64,000 nt of DNA from Pythium myriotylum. Taxonomy: Eukaryota; Oomycota; Peronosporomycetes; Pythiales; Pythiaceae. This document shows, piece after piece, positions 29,668 through 39,525 of this stretch. The notes below the pieces were generated by a model. The model ran no database searches and was not told where the DNA came from. It worked only from the letters and a program-made list of their open reading frames with translations. Positions within the stretch are counted from its first letter, which is position 1; each line of letters begins with the position of its first letter. The stretch is from positions 682,001-746,000 of the forward strand of contig JALJCQ010000028.1 of the NCBI GenBank assembly GCA_023091665.1, given 5' to 3'. Position numbers and translations under genes: made by a program.

Positions 29668-30136
29668 CGCTTATTAATAGTGTGGGCGGCGTGGGTCGCC
29701 ACGGAGCTCCCCCCCGGGTCACGTGACGTTGCTGGCTTCGACCGTCCCACGCAGAAGCGAGACTGCTTGGATCCTTTTCGGATTTGCCGCCACACGGACC
29801 ATGGAGGTGGCTCCTGCTGTTGTCGTGATCTCGCGCTTCGGAGAGAAGACGCCACTCGCAGCTGCGGGAACGTGGCGACGAGACGTCTCGCTCACCCAGA
29901 TTCAGTGGGGCACGCGCGTCACAGGCGACAAAGCAGCTCGCCGGCTGGTAGGTTTTATCAGTCCATCTCAAGGAACACTGCGCACACGATGGAGACTAGT
30001 CCGTGGGTCGCCCACCCTTCCGCGACAGCCACTTGACATGCGTGGCGTGCGTAAGTGAGTGTGGCAACACGCAGCTGGTCTCAGTCTGGGAAACAGGATA
30101 CTAGAACATCGTTCGCACTCCCATGAAGTGGATTAG
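29668..30136. other. Intergenic stretch
   Basis: Promoter side of the 29029-29667 gene and 3' flank of the next one. Open frames here lack any supported feature. Confidence 0.35.
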
Positions 30137-30568
30137 TTACTCCATCTGAGTTTGCTGCGTTGGACGAGTCGGCGTAGTGGAACATCGCTCGTGCGGAATC
30201 TGCTTGTGCTGGTTGGTCTCCAAGTCGGCAAGTCCCGAGTCCTCGTAGCATGTAAAGACGCCGTTCAAGCACTCGCCAAAGACGCTGCCCGGTCGATTCG
30301 CGCGGCCGACAAAGTACTTGGCCGCGTTGTGGCGCAAGGTGAGTCCCTGCCAGTGGCACGCACGGTCTGAGGAGGAAAGGGGAGTCTCGTCCGTTTCTAC
30401 CGTTGGCATCGAGGTCGGGTCGCTGCGAGGGCTTTCCATACTCTGTTGTGGAGAGTCGGTGGCTGTTTGATTCACGGTCGCGAGGCGTCTCGCGTCCATG
30501 GTGCTCGCACCAGTGCCTAGAAAGAAGGCGATGAGCAAGACCGAGACGACGATGCAGAGAGTCTGCAT
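30137..30568 (-). CDS. Short secreted protein with the cysteine module (copy 3)
   Basis: 143 residues from the ATG at 30568, which starts a good signal peptide (MQTLCIVVSVLLIAFFLGTG). The upstream frame extension begins with GTG and is not needed. The module is at about residues 70-130: CHWQGLTLRHNAAKYFVGRA, GSVFGECLNGVFTCYEDSGL, ending HERC. The part between signal and module is short and Thr/Ser/Pro-rich. It is the smallest of the three and may be the basic form. No known family is recognised. Confidence 0.7.
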   Translation of the reverse strand: MQTLCIVVSVLLIAFFLGTGASTMDARRLATVNQTATDSPQQSMESPRSDPTSMPTVETDETPLSSSDRACHWQGLTLRHNAAKYFVGRANRPGSVFGECLNGVFTCYEDSGLADLETNQHKQIPHERCSTTPTRPTQQTQME

Positions 30569-30952
30569 TGCTAGTATGGTTCTCCGTCGAGTGGGCAAAA
30601 TCACAAGTATGGTATCATCCAGGCGTCATGGGACGGACGATGTGTCACCCTTCATGAGCCAGCAAGCTTCAAAGATCTCGAAGTCGTTCGTTCGCCTCCG
30701 TTCGTGGTGAGTCTCCTCCCATCCCACGCTGATCTAGTGGGTGAGACGTACGATTGTGCGGATTGAGAGAGAGGCCTCGGCTCCCCACACACTGTCAATC
30801 AAGGTAAACTGGTGGGTGGCGTCAGACCCATTTCTTCTCTCATCCACCACCACAGATAGCATTCCTTGAACAAATTAGTCCGTCGGCACACGGCACAGAC
30901 AGACGACTCAGTTCATGGTCTCACTTATTCTTAGGGGCGACACCGTCGTCCA
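30569..30952. other. Divergent intergenic region
   Basis: 384 bp between the secreted module gene (minus) and the LRR gene (plus). It should contain both promoters; I see no gene. Confidence 0.35.
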
Positions 30953-32060
30953 ATGGTCGCGGCCCTCGTCGGGCTCTGCGTCGACGCGCTGGCTCGCGCA
31001 CTGCTTGGTGAATATGAGAGCGTTGACGACACGGACGTGGCCGCGCTGGTCGAGCGGCTCGAGCTGCTGTGAGTGTGTCGGGAGCGAGATGAGACCGAGA
31101 CAAGTGACAAAAGCTGACAACTGACTAAAAGCGTTTGAGTTCCCAGCCCCGCACAAATTGGCCAGCGTCTCGCCCAGCGTCTGCAGTTCTATCGGCTCCA
31201 GAGCACTCCACGGCGAGGTCATGACATGCCGACAGACGGAGAGTACGCGTTATGGACGGCATTCGTGGACCACCAGTGGCTCACGGAAGTAAGAGTGCGC
31301 GCTGTGCCGTCGTGGCTGCTTGGATCCCAAGCCCATTGGTCGGCGCTCCCGCTGCAGATTCTCGATTGCTCTCGCCTGGACGACACGTGGTCGCCGCGGT
31401 TATCGTCATTTCTGGGCATGTCGCTGTCGTTCCGCGAATTGCGAGAGCTCAATTTCAGTGGACAGTGCGAAGTCGTGACGGACATGGTACTGGAGACAAT
31501 CGCCGACCACGGATGCGCTCTTCACGTTCTAGATCTCAGCTACTGTCTGCATCTCGGTGACTCAGCGTTGGAAGCGTTGATCCTAAGGCAGCCAAGCCTT
31601 CGCAGGCTTAGACTGAATGGACTCCGCCAGATCACTCGGCCCCAGGTTATTGCCGCGATCGAAGCCTGCACTGAACTCACAGAGCTCGAGCTGGAAGATT
31701 GTGTTGTACTCACTCGACTTCCGGATTTGTCCACGCGACTGCTAGATTTGACCAACCTCAATCTGCATGGAATGACCCAGTTCAACGACCACCAGACATG
31801 TGTGTCTCTCACCAAGACAAGTCAACAACACTCAATGGCAGCCTGGGAGGTGATTGCTGGAGAATCTGCGACAAGGAGATACCTGAGAGATGGCTTTCGC
31901 CCAGCTTCAGACGTCGGAGACGTGGAAAACAAGCTAAAACGTAATTCTCTCGTGAGGCTCCAACTCACGGAACTAAGACTTCGATGCACCGGAATCAGGG
32001 ACCCCGTATTGAAGGCAATTGGATCAGTTCTTATCGGCCTGCGACTGCTAGATCTCGAAC
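30953..32060 (+). pseudogene. LRR gene, 5' part (F-box/AMN1-like), interrupted at its 3' side
   Basis: Inferred exon 1 is 30953-31068 from an ATG, the intron 31069-31146 has GT-AG ends, and exon 2 starts at 31147; the joined frame stays open. The protein shows cysteine-containing LRRs: LHVLDLSYCLHLGDSALEAL, LRRLRLNGLRQITRPQVIAA, LTELELEDCVVL. At about 32058 (after LRLLDLE) the LRR match stops and unrelated sequence upstream of the Uma2-like ORF begins. A paralogous version of this very stretch, plus the missing remaining LRRs, appears at 33200-33640. I therefore call the 5' part broken, although the frame runs on to a stop at 32216. Confidence 0.6.
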
Positions 32061-32136
32061 AGGCTACCAAGTCACTGTACCAGTCGCTTGTACCAGTTGT
32101 ATTCGAGACAAGACGCAGAGACGAATCACACTTCCA

Positions 32137-32778
32137 ATGGAGGCGATTGTTCTGCCAGATGGAACGCATGTACCGGCGACCCCAGGAAAGTACAGAATCG
32201 TGCCTCCACCTGATTTGAATGAGGTGCTCGAAAGGCGTTTTTTGCTTGAGTATGATTTCCCATTTCTTCTCGTGCAAGAGATCCGAACGAGGCACGGCTC
32301 AGAGACGGAAAAGGGTGAAGCTATTACCCAAGCTCGCTTATGGGAGCGGCAGCATACCGAAGGACACGTTAGCTATGATCGAGGAGGCTACCAATTCAAC
32401 ATGCCTCGTCGCGCACGCAGTCATCGACGCCAATTTATTCCTGATATCTCCTACGTCGATGAGCGAACGTGGTCTCGACTATCGGACACCGAGAAAAACT
32501 TGGCATATATACCGTGTGTACCAGCAGTTGTAATTGAACTAATGTCGGCGACGGACAAGCTTGAAGACTTGCAAGACAAAGTGACCAAGTTTATCAATGC
32601 AGGCGCCCGCGAAGGTGTGATTGTGGACACGCGACTTGAGCAGATCTGGGTTTACAATCGGAACGAGCAGCCATTTTACTTCCACGAGTTGGTGCCGCTT
32701 GAATTCGACTCGTGGCCAGGATTTACCCTGGATTGCATAGCGATACGCAACGCACGAACACGAGCTGGTTTGACGTAG
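32137..32778 (+). CDS. Uma2-family (DUF820) PD-(D/E)XK nuclease-like protein
   Basis: 213 residues from the ATG at 32137; the frame is open further upstream but that part belongs to the broken LRR region. The Uma2 pattern is clear: FIPDISYVDERTW, then VPAVVIELMSATDKLEDLQD, K in KVTKFINAGAREGVIVD, and a closing IWVYNRNEQ strand. The Asp, Glu and Lys positions of the nuclease core appear intact. Uma2 proteins are abundant in cyanobacteria and other bacteria, rare in eukaryotes. The ORF has a lower GC content than the core genes of the window. It could be a recent gene transfer, a resident of the mobile compartment, or a Crinkler-like C-terminal domain without its header. Function here is unknown. 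Confidence 0.68.
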   Translation: MEAIVLPDGTHVPATPGKYRIVPPPDLNEVLERRFLLEYDFPFLLVQEIRTRHGSETEKGEAITQARLWERQHTEGHVSYDRGGYQFNMPRRARSHRRQFIPDISYVDERTWSRLSDTEKNLAYIPCVPAVVIELMSATDKLEDLQDKVTKFINAGAREGVIVDTRLEQIWVYNRNEQPFYFHELVPLEFDSWPGFTLDCIAIRNARTRAGLT

Positions 32779-33001
32779 CAAGAATCAATCCCACGCAAGC
32801 TGCTGACTGTAACGCAAATAAAATATTCCACACCTGAGCTAATGAGAACTCTAGCATTTCTGTCCAAGATGTCCTGTTGTATAATTGGGTCGCATTTTGT
32901 TTATGGCGAGCACAGATTTATGACCACCATCGCCCTAATCTTTGAACCGCAATGAGCTAAAGGAGCTCGAAGTGTAAAATATGAATAGACAAATTGGCTG
33001 A

Positions 33002-33200
33002 ACTAAATTTTAGTTGGCCGGCTGCCTGGGCGGAGTGGCAGCACTACTTGGCGCGTCACGATCCCCATGTCCAGATCGCGCTGCCGCCCTCAATCTTGAT
33101 CCACGTGTGGTCCGTAGTCTCGTTGTCCAAGAGCCCCGAGTCCTCGTAGCGTGTAAAGACGCCGTTCAAACACTCGCCAAAGACGCTGCCCGGTCGATTC
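33002..33200 (-). pseudogene. Chimeric fragment of the secreted cysteine-module genes
   Basis: Read on the minus strand it encodes an RPGSVFGECLNGVF-like stretch followed by YEDSGLLDNETT, with the following cysteine changed to arginine. Bases 33100-33200 match the 30137-30568 gene, whereas 33002-33100 match the 3' end of the 29029-29667 gene. It thus joins pieces of two paralogs. No start, signal peptide or complete module remains. Confidence 0.65.
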
Positions 33201-33640
33201 GTACCCCCGTGTTGAAGGCAATTGGCTCAGTAGTCACCGGCCTGCGACTGCTGGATCTCGAACGTTGCGACGAACTCACGGCCGAAGGCTTTCGAACTCT
33301 TGTTTCTTGCGCGCAGGAATCAAACAGTCTCTTGCGACTCGAGAAACTTTATTCTTCGTGGACGAACGTGACGTCGGCGAGTGTATTCGACGTACTTTGT
33401 CGCTGTTCACGCACGGTCAAGAAAGTAAAACTCCATGGATGCAAGAGTATCGACTGCTACTTTACTCGCAGCATAGTGGCGAGTGCTTTTGAGTGGCCGA
33501 GCCTCGAACTTGTCGACTGCAGTTGGATCAACGACATTACAGACGATCACCTTCGAGAGCTCGCTGCGCGTTTGTCGAATTGCCACGTGATTGGGTACTA
33601 CGGCACGCAAATCAATCATAGTCAGCATATTACCACCTGA
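33200..33640 (+). pseudogene. LRR gene, 3' part (second piece)
   Basis: The frame resumes with TPVLKAIGSVVTGLRLLDLE, a diverged copy of bases 31996-32058, and continues with LRRs (CDELTAEGFRTLV, KVKLHGCKSIDC, ELVDCSWINDITDDHLREL) to the stop at 33638-33640. It has no own start. It carries the repeats that the 5' piece lacks. The 60-bp overlap differs at several positions, so the two pieces are more likely from two paralogs than from one gene split by an insertion. Confidence 0.6.
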
Positions 33641-34012
33641 AACCGATCCATCATCTCTCCACAACGAATAAAATGCTTTCGATCGTCACTCGAACGTCGT
33701 CTAGAGCGGTTTGCTTCATTCAAGGCTTGTAGAATTTCAGTATGAACCCGTGATTACCACGCGCAAACGGACCAACCATCCTCCCAGCCCCTATTGCACT
33801 ATTATCTTATGGTGACGATATACTACAAGCACATTATTTCTCAATATCACTTTGTTTTCGAGAGAGTGAACTTTGATCCCCGCTCTCGACCATTTGCTTC
33901 GCCGTAACCCCTGGTTTCTGAAGAAGCAAAGCTCTTTCACAAAGTGGTAATGGTATTTCGCAAGCCAATGTGAGTACTTCGGATCCTGTCTACCCCCCTG
34001 GCTTGTTCGGCA
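33641..34012. other. Intergenic stretch, nothing recognised
   Basis: About 370 bp of AT-richer sequence; I see no gene or repeat that can be supported. Confidence 0.35.
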
Positions 34013-34789
34013 TCAATCCCACCTAAGAAGATAATCATGGATGTACTGGAGCATTTGTTCAAGCTGATTCGGGGCTGGCGTGCCGTCTTCTTGGTAGTCA
34101 ACCCTGAGTTCGCTTGTTTCCTCGAGGCCATTTGGAAGTACGCGGAGGAATCGCCACCCAGTGAGATCCGTGATGATGGCACGCACTTGCACTCTCGGTT
34201 TCGCTGGCAGAGCATCTTCACCTCCTCGCTCCAGGGCCTGAACTTGGAGTCTTTGCGTGTGGGATTCCAATTGCGGTCGGTTTGCGTGGAGGAGCGCAGC
34301 TGCATGCATCAGCGCTGGACGTTTGCCTTCATCAATTTCTGTGGATTGGTCGTGATACGCCCTCAGCTCGATGACGCAGATCGGAACGTTGCCGTAGTAG
34401 ATGACCAAGTCAGCGGTGCCTTGAAACCCCGTGCGAAACCCTCGGGTGATGTTAACGCTGTGGTGCAGTTGGAACGATGGGGGGCGATATTCTGGCGACA
34501 AATAGATTGACGTCATGACTGGGTGAAGGAATGCATGGAAGAACGCGGCAGTTTTGCGTTTAGTGACGACTTGCGGACTTCCGTACTCCATGACGATGTA
34601 TGGGAGCATTTCGTCAAATATGCCCTGGGTTTCCTCGTCGAGGACCGCCGAACGAGGCAAGAAGTGCACAATGTTGTCAAATGCAGCCTGAGCATCCTGG
34701 TCGATTCTTGTTATTTTCGCGAGAACGCATGGTGGGCCATCATAACCTGCAATGGCTTGGAGAAAAGCGCTGACTGCCGAGGTCGCCAT
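34013..34789 (-). CDS. PD-(D/E)XK-like protein, Crinkler C-terminal-domain type
   Basis: 258 residues from the ATG at 34789. The core has TGFQGTADLVIYYGNVPICV followed by IELR: an acidic residue, a turn, then E-x-R where the family has E-x-K. A later VRAIITDLTGWRFLRVLPNG strand is the same kind of segment seen in the Crinkler-like protein at 583-1620. N-terminal residues show no signal peptide and no header. Immediately upstream, in another frame, MSIIKGLQSFENEEPWDQVV suggests a missing N-terminal exon or a frameshift. The Lys to Arg change could weaken catalysis. Function unknown; the fold call is by motif and is moderate. Confidence 0.5.
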   Translation of the reverse strand: MATSAVSAFLQAIAGYDGPPCVLAKITRIDQDAQAAFDNIVHFLPRSAVLDEETQGIFDEMLPYIVMEYGSPQVVTKRKTAAFFHAFLHPVMTSIYLSPEYRPPSFQLHHSVNITRGFRTGFQGTADLVIYYGNVPICVIELRAYHDQSTEIDEGKRPALMHAAALLHANRPQLESHTQRLQVQALERGGEDALPAKPRVQVRAIITDLTGWRFLRVLPNGLEETSELRVDYQEDGTPAPNQLEQMLQYIHDYLLRWD

Positions 34790-36000
34790 GATGTTGATCC
34801 GAGTGCTTGTTTGGAAGTGAACTTGGGGTACTGCACACGCTCAACGACTTGGTCCCAGGGTTCTTCGTTCTCGAATGACTGTAGACCCTTGATGATGGAC
34901 ATATCCCCGGTTCTGAAAGCATCTTCTTGGTTTCAGAAATCGCTGGAGTGTCTCGAGTAGGGGAGCCCTGGATAGCAAAATACCTCAAAGCGTATATGCT
35001 TATGTGATCAGGCATAATGGAGGGGGTGGAGGGGGGGGTCTGCGTCGGGGCGTAGAGCTCGAAACTACTTTTGCAGCAGTGGCACTGCTGCGAGTTTGCC
35101 ATCAAAGTGCGAGAATACGCATCGTCATAATCGTATCCAACTGAGTTCAACAAGCGAAAGCTAACAGGGAAGAGGGGTTAAAGGTGGAACAGAGGTGATG
35201 GGTCGCCGCGCAAATCCCCCCGCACAGCTGAAAGTCAACACTCGGAGCCATCTAGAACCAGGCAGCAGTTTGCTGACAAAGTGGCTCAGCTATATCATTG
35301 TGGGTCCCAAGAAACCTCTGTCGTGGTCCATATTTCCCACTCAGCATTCTCGCTCGCCCACTCGTGTAGCTCTACATTACCCATAGGACAGTACAGGGTT
35401 CTTTCCGTAAAGAAGGGATGACTCCTGTCAAGGCGAATTTCATGGAGACAGTTACAGCTGCTTTTCAGCAGCGCTGACTGTCTTCCTTATGGGCTTGGAT
35501 GAATGTGAGCCGTCGAAAGCTGCTAGTGAATCCAATCGGAGAATCCAGCTCGTGGAACGCCTCCATTCAACATCTCCACCGTATAGCATGCTGCCTTCGT
35601 GGATCGTCGTGCCTTCGACACGGGGGTCCCAGTATCCCAAGATACCCACACGATCGGTTTTCGTGCGATACAAACATCCGTAATCGCTGCTCTCCTGCTT
35701 CCGTAGATTGGCATTCCGAGTGTCGGTGGTGGGGGATGAGAGAACAAGGTGTGCTCTTGTGGTGTCGTGCGTTTGTCGATAGATGATAGATGATTCTCGC
35801 CTCAATTAATCAGATAGCTTGCCCCTGCCACCAACGGTGATCCGAATCGATTATTGTTGACATTCACCGGAACTTGGCGTACGGTCCGGTATTTCGATGC
35901 CACCATGTGGCCATGACGGGTGGCGAGCCATGCAAGCACCCAATGATTGTCGATACCCCGGCGGACAATGAGCCAGATGTTGATGGTGGACTACTGCTAA
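34790..36000. other. Gene-poor stretch
   Basis: About 1.2 kb with scattered frames under 120 codons. A segment near 35255-35320 (GCAGCAGTTTGCTGA core and following bases) resembles the minus strand around 41655-41690, so it may be old repeat debris. A G-rich tract lies at 35019-35040. No gene can be supported. Confidence 0.35.
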
Positions 36001-36004
36001 CCTG

Positions 36005-36146
36005 TGGCTCATAGTCCGCCGTCCGAATCCCTCGTAGGTGTACTCATAGTCATCATGGTGCACAATTGAACGACCAACGAGTACGAAGCGAAGCCTCTGA
36101 GGATCCGTGGCTCACTATCCAATTTCAGCTAAGCACCATCAACGTC
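36005..36146 (+). promoter_or_regulatory. Conserved 5' flank of the secreted VTIDKGG family
   Basis: The sequence before the ATG at 36147 matches, piece by piece, the minus-strand flank upstream of 40813 (shared TGGCTCA[CT]AGTCCGCC and CATAGTCATC...GGTGCA elements) and the flank upstream of 52189 (GAAGC...TCA-TAT-CAA elements). Coding regions of the copies are more diverged than some of these elements, which suggests that they matter for expression. Confidence 0.5.
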
Positions 36147-36719
36147 ATGAAGATCTTCCAATCACTCACTGCACTGACTGTATTCGCTCTCGTCTCGGGT
36201 GACTCAGTCTTTGCCACAGTCTCGCAGGACACTGATGCGAAGCCTGTGGCTCGTTGGGAGATAATCACCAAGGTGAGACGGAACTTGCGTCAGGCCACCA
36301 TCGTGGCACAGAAGGAGACGCACCCAAAGAATGCTGAGATAGGCGTGCAAGGTGTGGAGGCGCCGGGGCGAGCGCCTGGGGCGATTTCGGTGCCTCTCAC
36401 CGTCTCTTTCGACGATCTCATCCCCCCGCTCAAGTCGAACGCGTCCAACAAGCTAAAGAATGCCCCGCCAAAGACGGAGGTCACGATCGACAAGGGCGGC
36501 ATCGTCCCTGATGGACAACAGAAAGACTTGCCAAAGAAGGAGGTCACGATCGACAAGGGCGGCATCGTCCCTGGTGGACAACAGAAGGAATTGCCAAAGA
36601 AGGAGGTCACGATTGACAAGGGCGGCATCGTCCCTGGTGGACAACAGAAGGAATTGCCAAAGAAGGAGGTTACCATTGACAAGGGAGGCATTGTTCCAAG
36701 TGACGAAAAGAAAAACTGA
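36147..36719 (+). CDS. Small secreted protein with VTIDKGG repeats and an RNLR motif
   Basis: 190 residues from the ATG at 36147. Signal peptide MKIFQSLTALTVFALVSGDS and following A. RNLR stands at residues 45-48, in the window where RxLR motifs of host-targeted oomycete proteins lie, but no EER follows. The family block SVPLTVSFDDL is at about residues 85-97. Then come four copies of a roughly 20-residue unit, KKEVTIDKGGIVPGGQQKEL, the first with T for K and the last truncated. The rest is hydrophilic with no cysteine in the mature part. Members of the family lie at 40127, 49378 and 51605. Function unknown; secretion is well supported and an effector role is inference. Confidence 0.75.
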   Translation: MKIFQSLTALTVFALVSGDSVFATVSQDTDAKPVARWEIITKVRRNLRQATIVAQKETHPKNAEIGVQGVEAPGRAPGAISVPLTVSFDDLIPPLKSNASNKLKNAPPKTEVTIDKGGIVPDGQQKDLPKKEVTIDKGGIVPGGQQKELPKKEVTIDKGGIVPGGQQKELPKKEVTIDKGGIVPSDEKKN

Positions 36720-37219
36720 GGAAAGACGGAGCAGCTTGCGCCGGTACATTAGTGTCTTCGGCGGGAGGAGACCTCGCCGATCGTTCGGGAACCAACCTGA
36801 TTGTTTGTGAGTTGCTTGATTTGTAATTGTAGTGGCGTCGGGATATTACCATGAGATTGCCAAACGAATCATCAAGCGCTGCTGTTATTGCCACTCTGTT
36901 CTCTATGACTTCTCGGTTGCCTTGGTTGAGTAGATGCACGAGGGGTTAAATTTTCAGTGATAACTTCTACACAATCTTCATTTTTTTTTTGGTAAATTTG
37001 AGCTCTTCCCTGCCCTTCTTCGCCCAATCAAACTAAGGTGCACTTGGCAACTACTTCTGCAGAACTAGCAAGCGCAACAACGCAGTTGCCGGCTTCGCTC
37101 ATGGGCCGTGAGGATGAAGCCGATTCGAGACAGATCCGAGGATCGTCAATGCAATCAGCTTACGGCCATTTCAGTACCAGTCCACCCCCATATTCCGTCC
37201 AGGTGTGTGAGGCCCCCTA
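36720..37219. other. Intergenic stretch
   Basis: 3' flank of the secreted gene. It includes a T-run at 36981-36990. No gene recognised. Confidence 0.35.
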
Positions 37220-39525
37220 TCAGTAAAATGCGTAATCTCTCCACGTGATCGTTCGAACAATGCTGCCTCTAACCATCACCAATACTAGCGCCTTGACCTC
37301 CGCTGCCTCGCAGTGTTTCACCCGTAGCACACTCAGAACAGCGCAACATATGCGCGGCGGATCCGGTAACACCCGGTCTTGCACGTGACCGACCACCGGA
37401 GGCAAGTCCAATGGTCCATTGTGCATCAGCACTCGGAGGCTCTTCAGTCGCAGATCCCGCAGCTGCAAGATAGCCACAAGGCTGCGCAAAATGCGGCCGT
37501 TTCGATTTGTCTCGGTGACAAACGGGTACTCGGGATCTTCCGTAGCATGAAAATCCAGAGTGAGCTCTCGCAGCGACTTGCGGATGTTGTGGCCTGGCTC
37601 CGCGAGCGCGTCTAGCAACGACTGGTAAATATGGGCTGACTGGTCATCGTTTTCCAAAGGTGGTGCGGGGGAGATGTTTGCCAGCACTAGCGTGGAAATT
37701 TGGTTCGTGGTTGTGGCAAACGCCTTGACGATCGGCTCCAAAGTTTGGAGAAGAACCCGAGTCAGCTGCAGTGACTGGAGCATCGGAAACGCACGGGACA
37801 GGGCGACGAGGTCTTCGCGTGAGAGTTCGGCGCGAGTGAGTGTCAAGTGAACCAGCGTTGGAGCGGCAAGGATCGACAGGAATACGTCGACGAACGAACG
37901 AAGCCGCAACGGCTCAGGCGGGAACCTAAACTCAGCTCCATACTCGATGTCCAGCGCGAGCGATGACAAATGGTCCTGGCGTAGAGGATGCTCAGCTTCG
38001 GCTCCATCTTCTTCGTCGCTCATGCTGCTGTCGATCGGAGGCCACAACACCGAAGAATCTACGACCCAAGCGAGGCCGAATCCCGCATATACAACCCCGA
38101 TGAAGCCTTCGTCCACCAAATAGGCTACGGCGTCCACCGTCTCATCCCCAACCACCACAGAGAGAACGTAGTCGTGGGTATCGCGCCCAGGTTGGCTGAA
38201 AAGTAAACACCCACGTTTAAGCGTCACGACCGAGCCCATGGGTAGACAGTCGACGGTGAGGCGACTCGGGTCGCCGTACCGACTGCGCAGTGCTTCGCCC
38301 ACGACATCTCGTAGTGGCAAGCCACTCGCGACTAGCGAGCTTAAGTACCTACTCGCGTCGTGACTAAGGGTTCCATTATCCGACCGAATGGCCAGTCGCA
38401 GGGGGGCAACCGATCGCTTGCTGTGGAACAGCACGTACGGAGCCACGCCAGCCGAAACAGCCGCTCGCCGTCGCCACGATCGATGTCTTCGCACCGCAGT
38501 TCCTCAAGCGCCTTAGCTACAGGAACAACCGAGAGCGCAGCGCCAATGAGGCGGTAGTCGCGTCGGTGGCACCAAGTGACCACCAGCAGGCGTATCTTGT
38601 GGGCTGCACCGTCAGTTAGGAAAACCCTGCGCAAGAGTTCGCCTAACGTGCGCAGCATTCGCGTAAGGGAGAAGCTGTCAGCGTCGATGTCGATGCCACG
38701 TGGGGGCAGATGGCACCGCGACCGGGGCGTCAGCTGCAGCACCAGACGTTCGATCGTGAGATGAGGCATTGGTCTGGCGAGCTCGAGAATGCCAAGAATC
38801 TCGCTGGTGCCGATCCCGTCGTCGTCGATGCAGTACTCCATCACGATAGCGATTGGCACTATATTGTCGCCAGGAAAAGCCGCGGCTCGGATGACCGGCT
38901 TTAATGCCTCAACAGGCACAACTTCGCTGCGCTTACCTTCGCCACCCCACCCGGCCCTAGTTGCGCATTTCGATAATATGAGCTGCAACGGCCGATAGCC
39001 CGGTATCAAATGTGGCGAAAGCATCTCCATGACTTGGTGATACACTGTCCGATGAGAGGCATCGCTATGGAAAAGCCCGAACCAGAATGGGGCGCAGTGA
39101 ACCGGTTGTAGGGAGCACGATAGAGCCACTCGCACGAACGCCTCGTTCGACAGCGCGATCGAAATCCCACAGGTCTCGCCTTTATTGAAGACCTCTTCGC
39201 CTGCCCGTCGCCAAAAGCCCGGGTTTGCCCGAGGCTCGAAGCCCCAACACTGACTGATAGCACACACCACGTCAAGCGCGAGACGCAAACTCGCCCCGTC
39301 GTCGGCGGGGCGTGGCGCCGCCCAGTTGCGGGTTGAGGCGTTTACATGCACTTCTACCTCCGTGACGATAGTTTTAATCCAACGATCGCCGTATGGGAGT
39401 GCTTCTCCAACCCAGCGGGAGCTCTCAAGGTCAAGACAGTGCTGCCGCAGCAGCTCGATAGCCCGGTCCTCGCACAACATCTTTGTTGGAACTGGCAGAG
39501 CTACAGACCTCTGGTTAGCACGCAT
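37220..39525 (-). pseudogene. Large oomycete paralog-family (LRR-like) gene with one frameshift
   Basis: The N-terminal frame runs from the ATG at 39525 to a stop at 38341. A second frame (open to 37220) continues the same protein. The switch falls near 38430-38445, where WLRT in the first frame and APYVLFHSKRS in the second overlap around a GGCTCCGTACG stretch. Together they would give roughly 750 residues. The C-terminal half has loose leucine-rich repeats (LVHLTLTRAELSREDLVALS, LQSLQLTRVLLQTLEPIVKA, LRELTLDFHA). Similar multi-copy proteins are common in oomycetes, with unknown role. A single-base indel, a short intron or a base-call error would all explain the break; a real pseudogene is the simplest reading. 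Confidence 0.55.

Noticed and set aside
30137..30604. Start of the small module gene at 30604
   Set aside because: That codon is GTG; the ATG at 30568 begins the signal peptide.
32219..32533. Second open frame inside the Uma2 region
   Set aside because: Overlaps the Uma2 frame, which has the family motifs.
35452..35805. 117-codon minus-strand frame
   Set aside because: No start context or domain; adjacent to repeat debris, so not supported.
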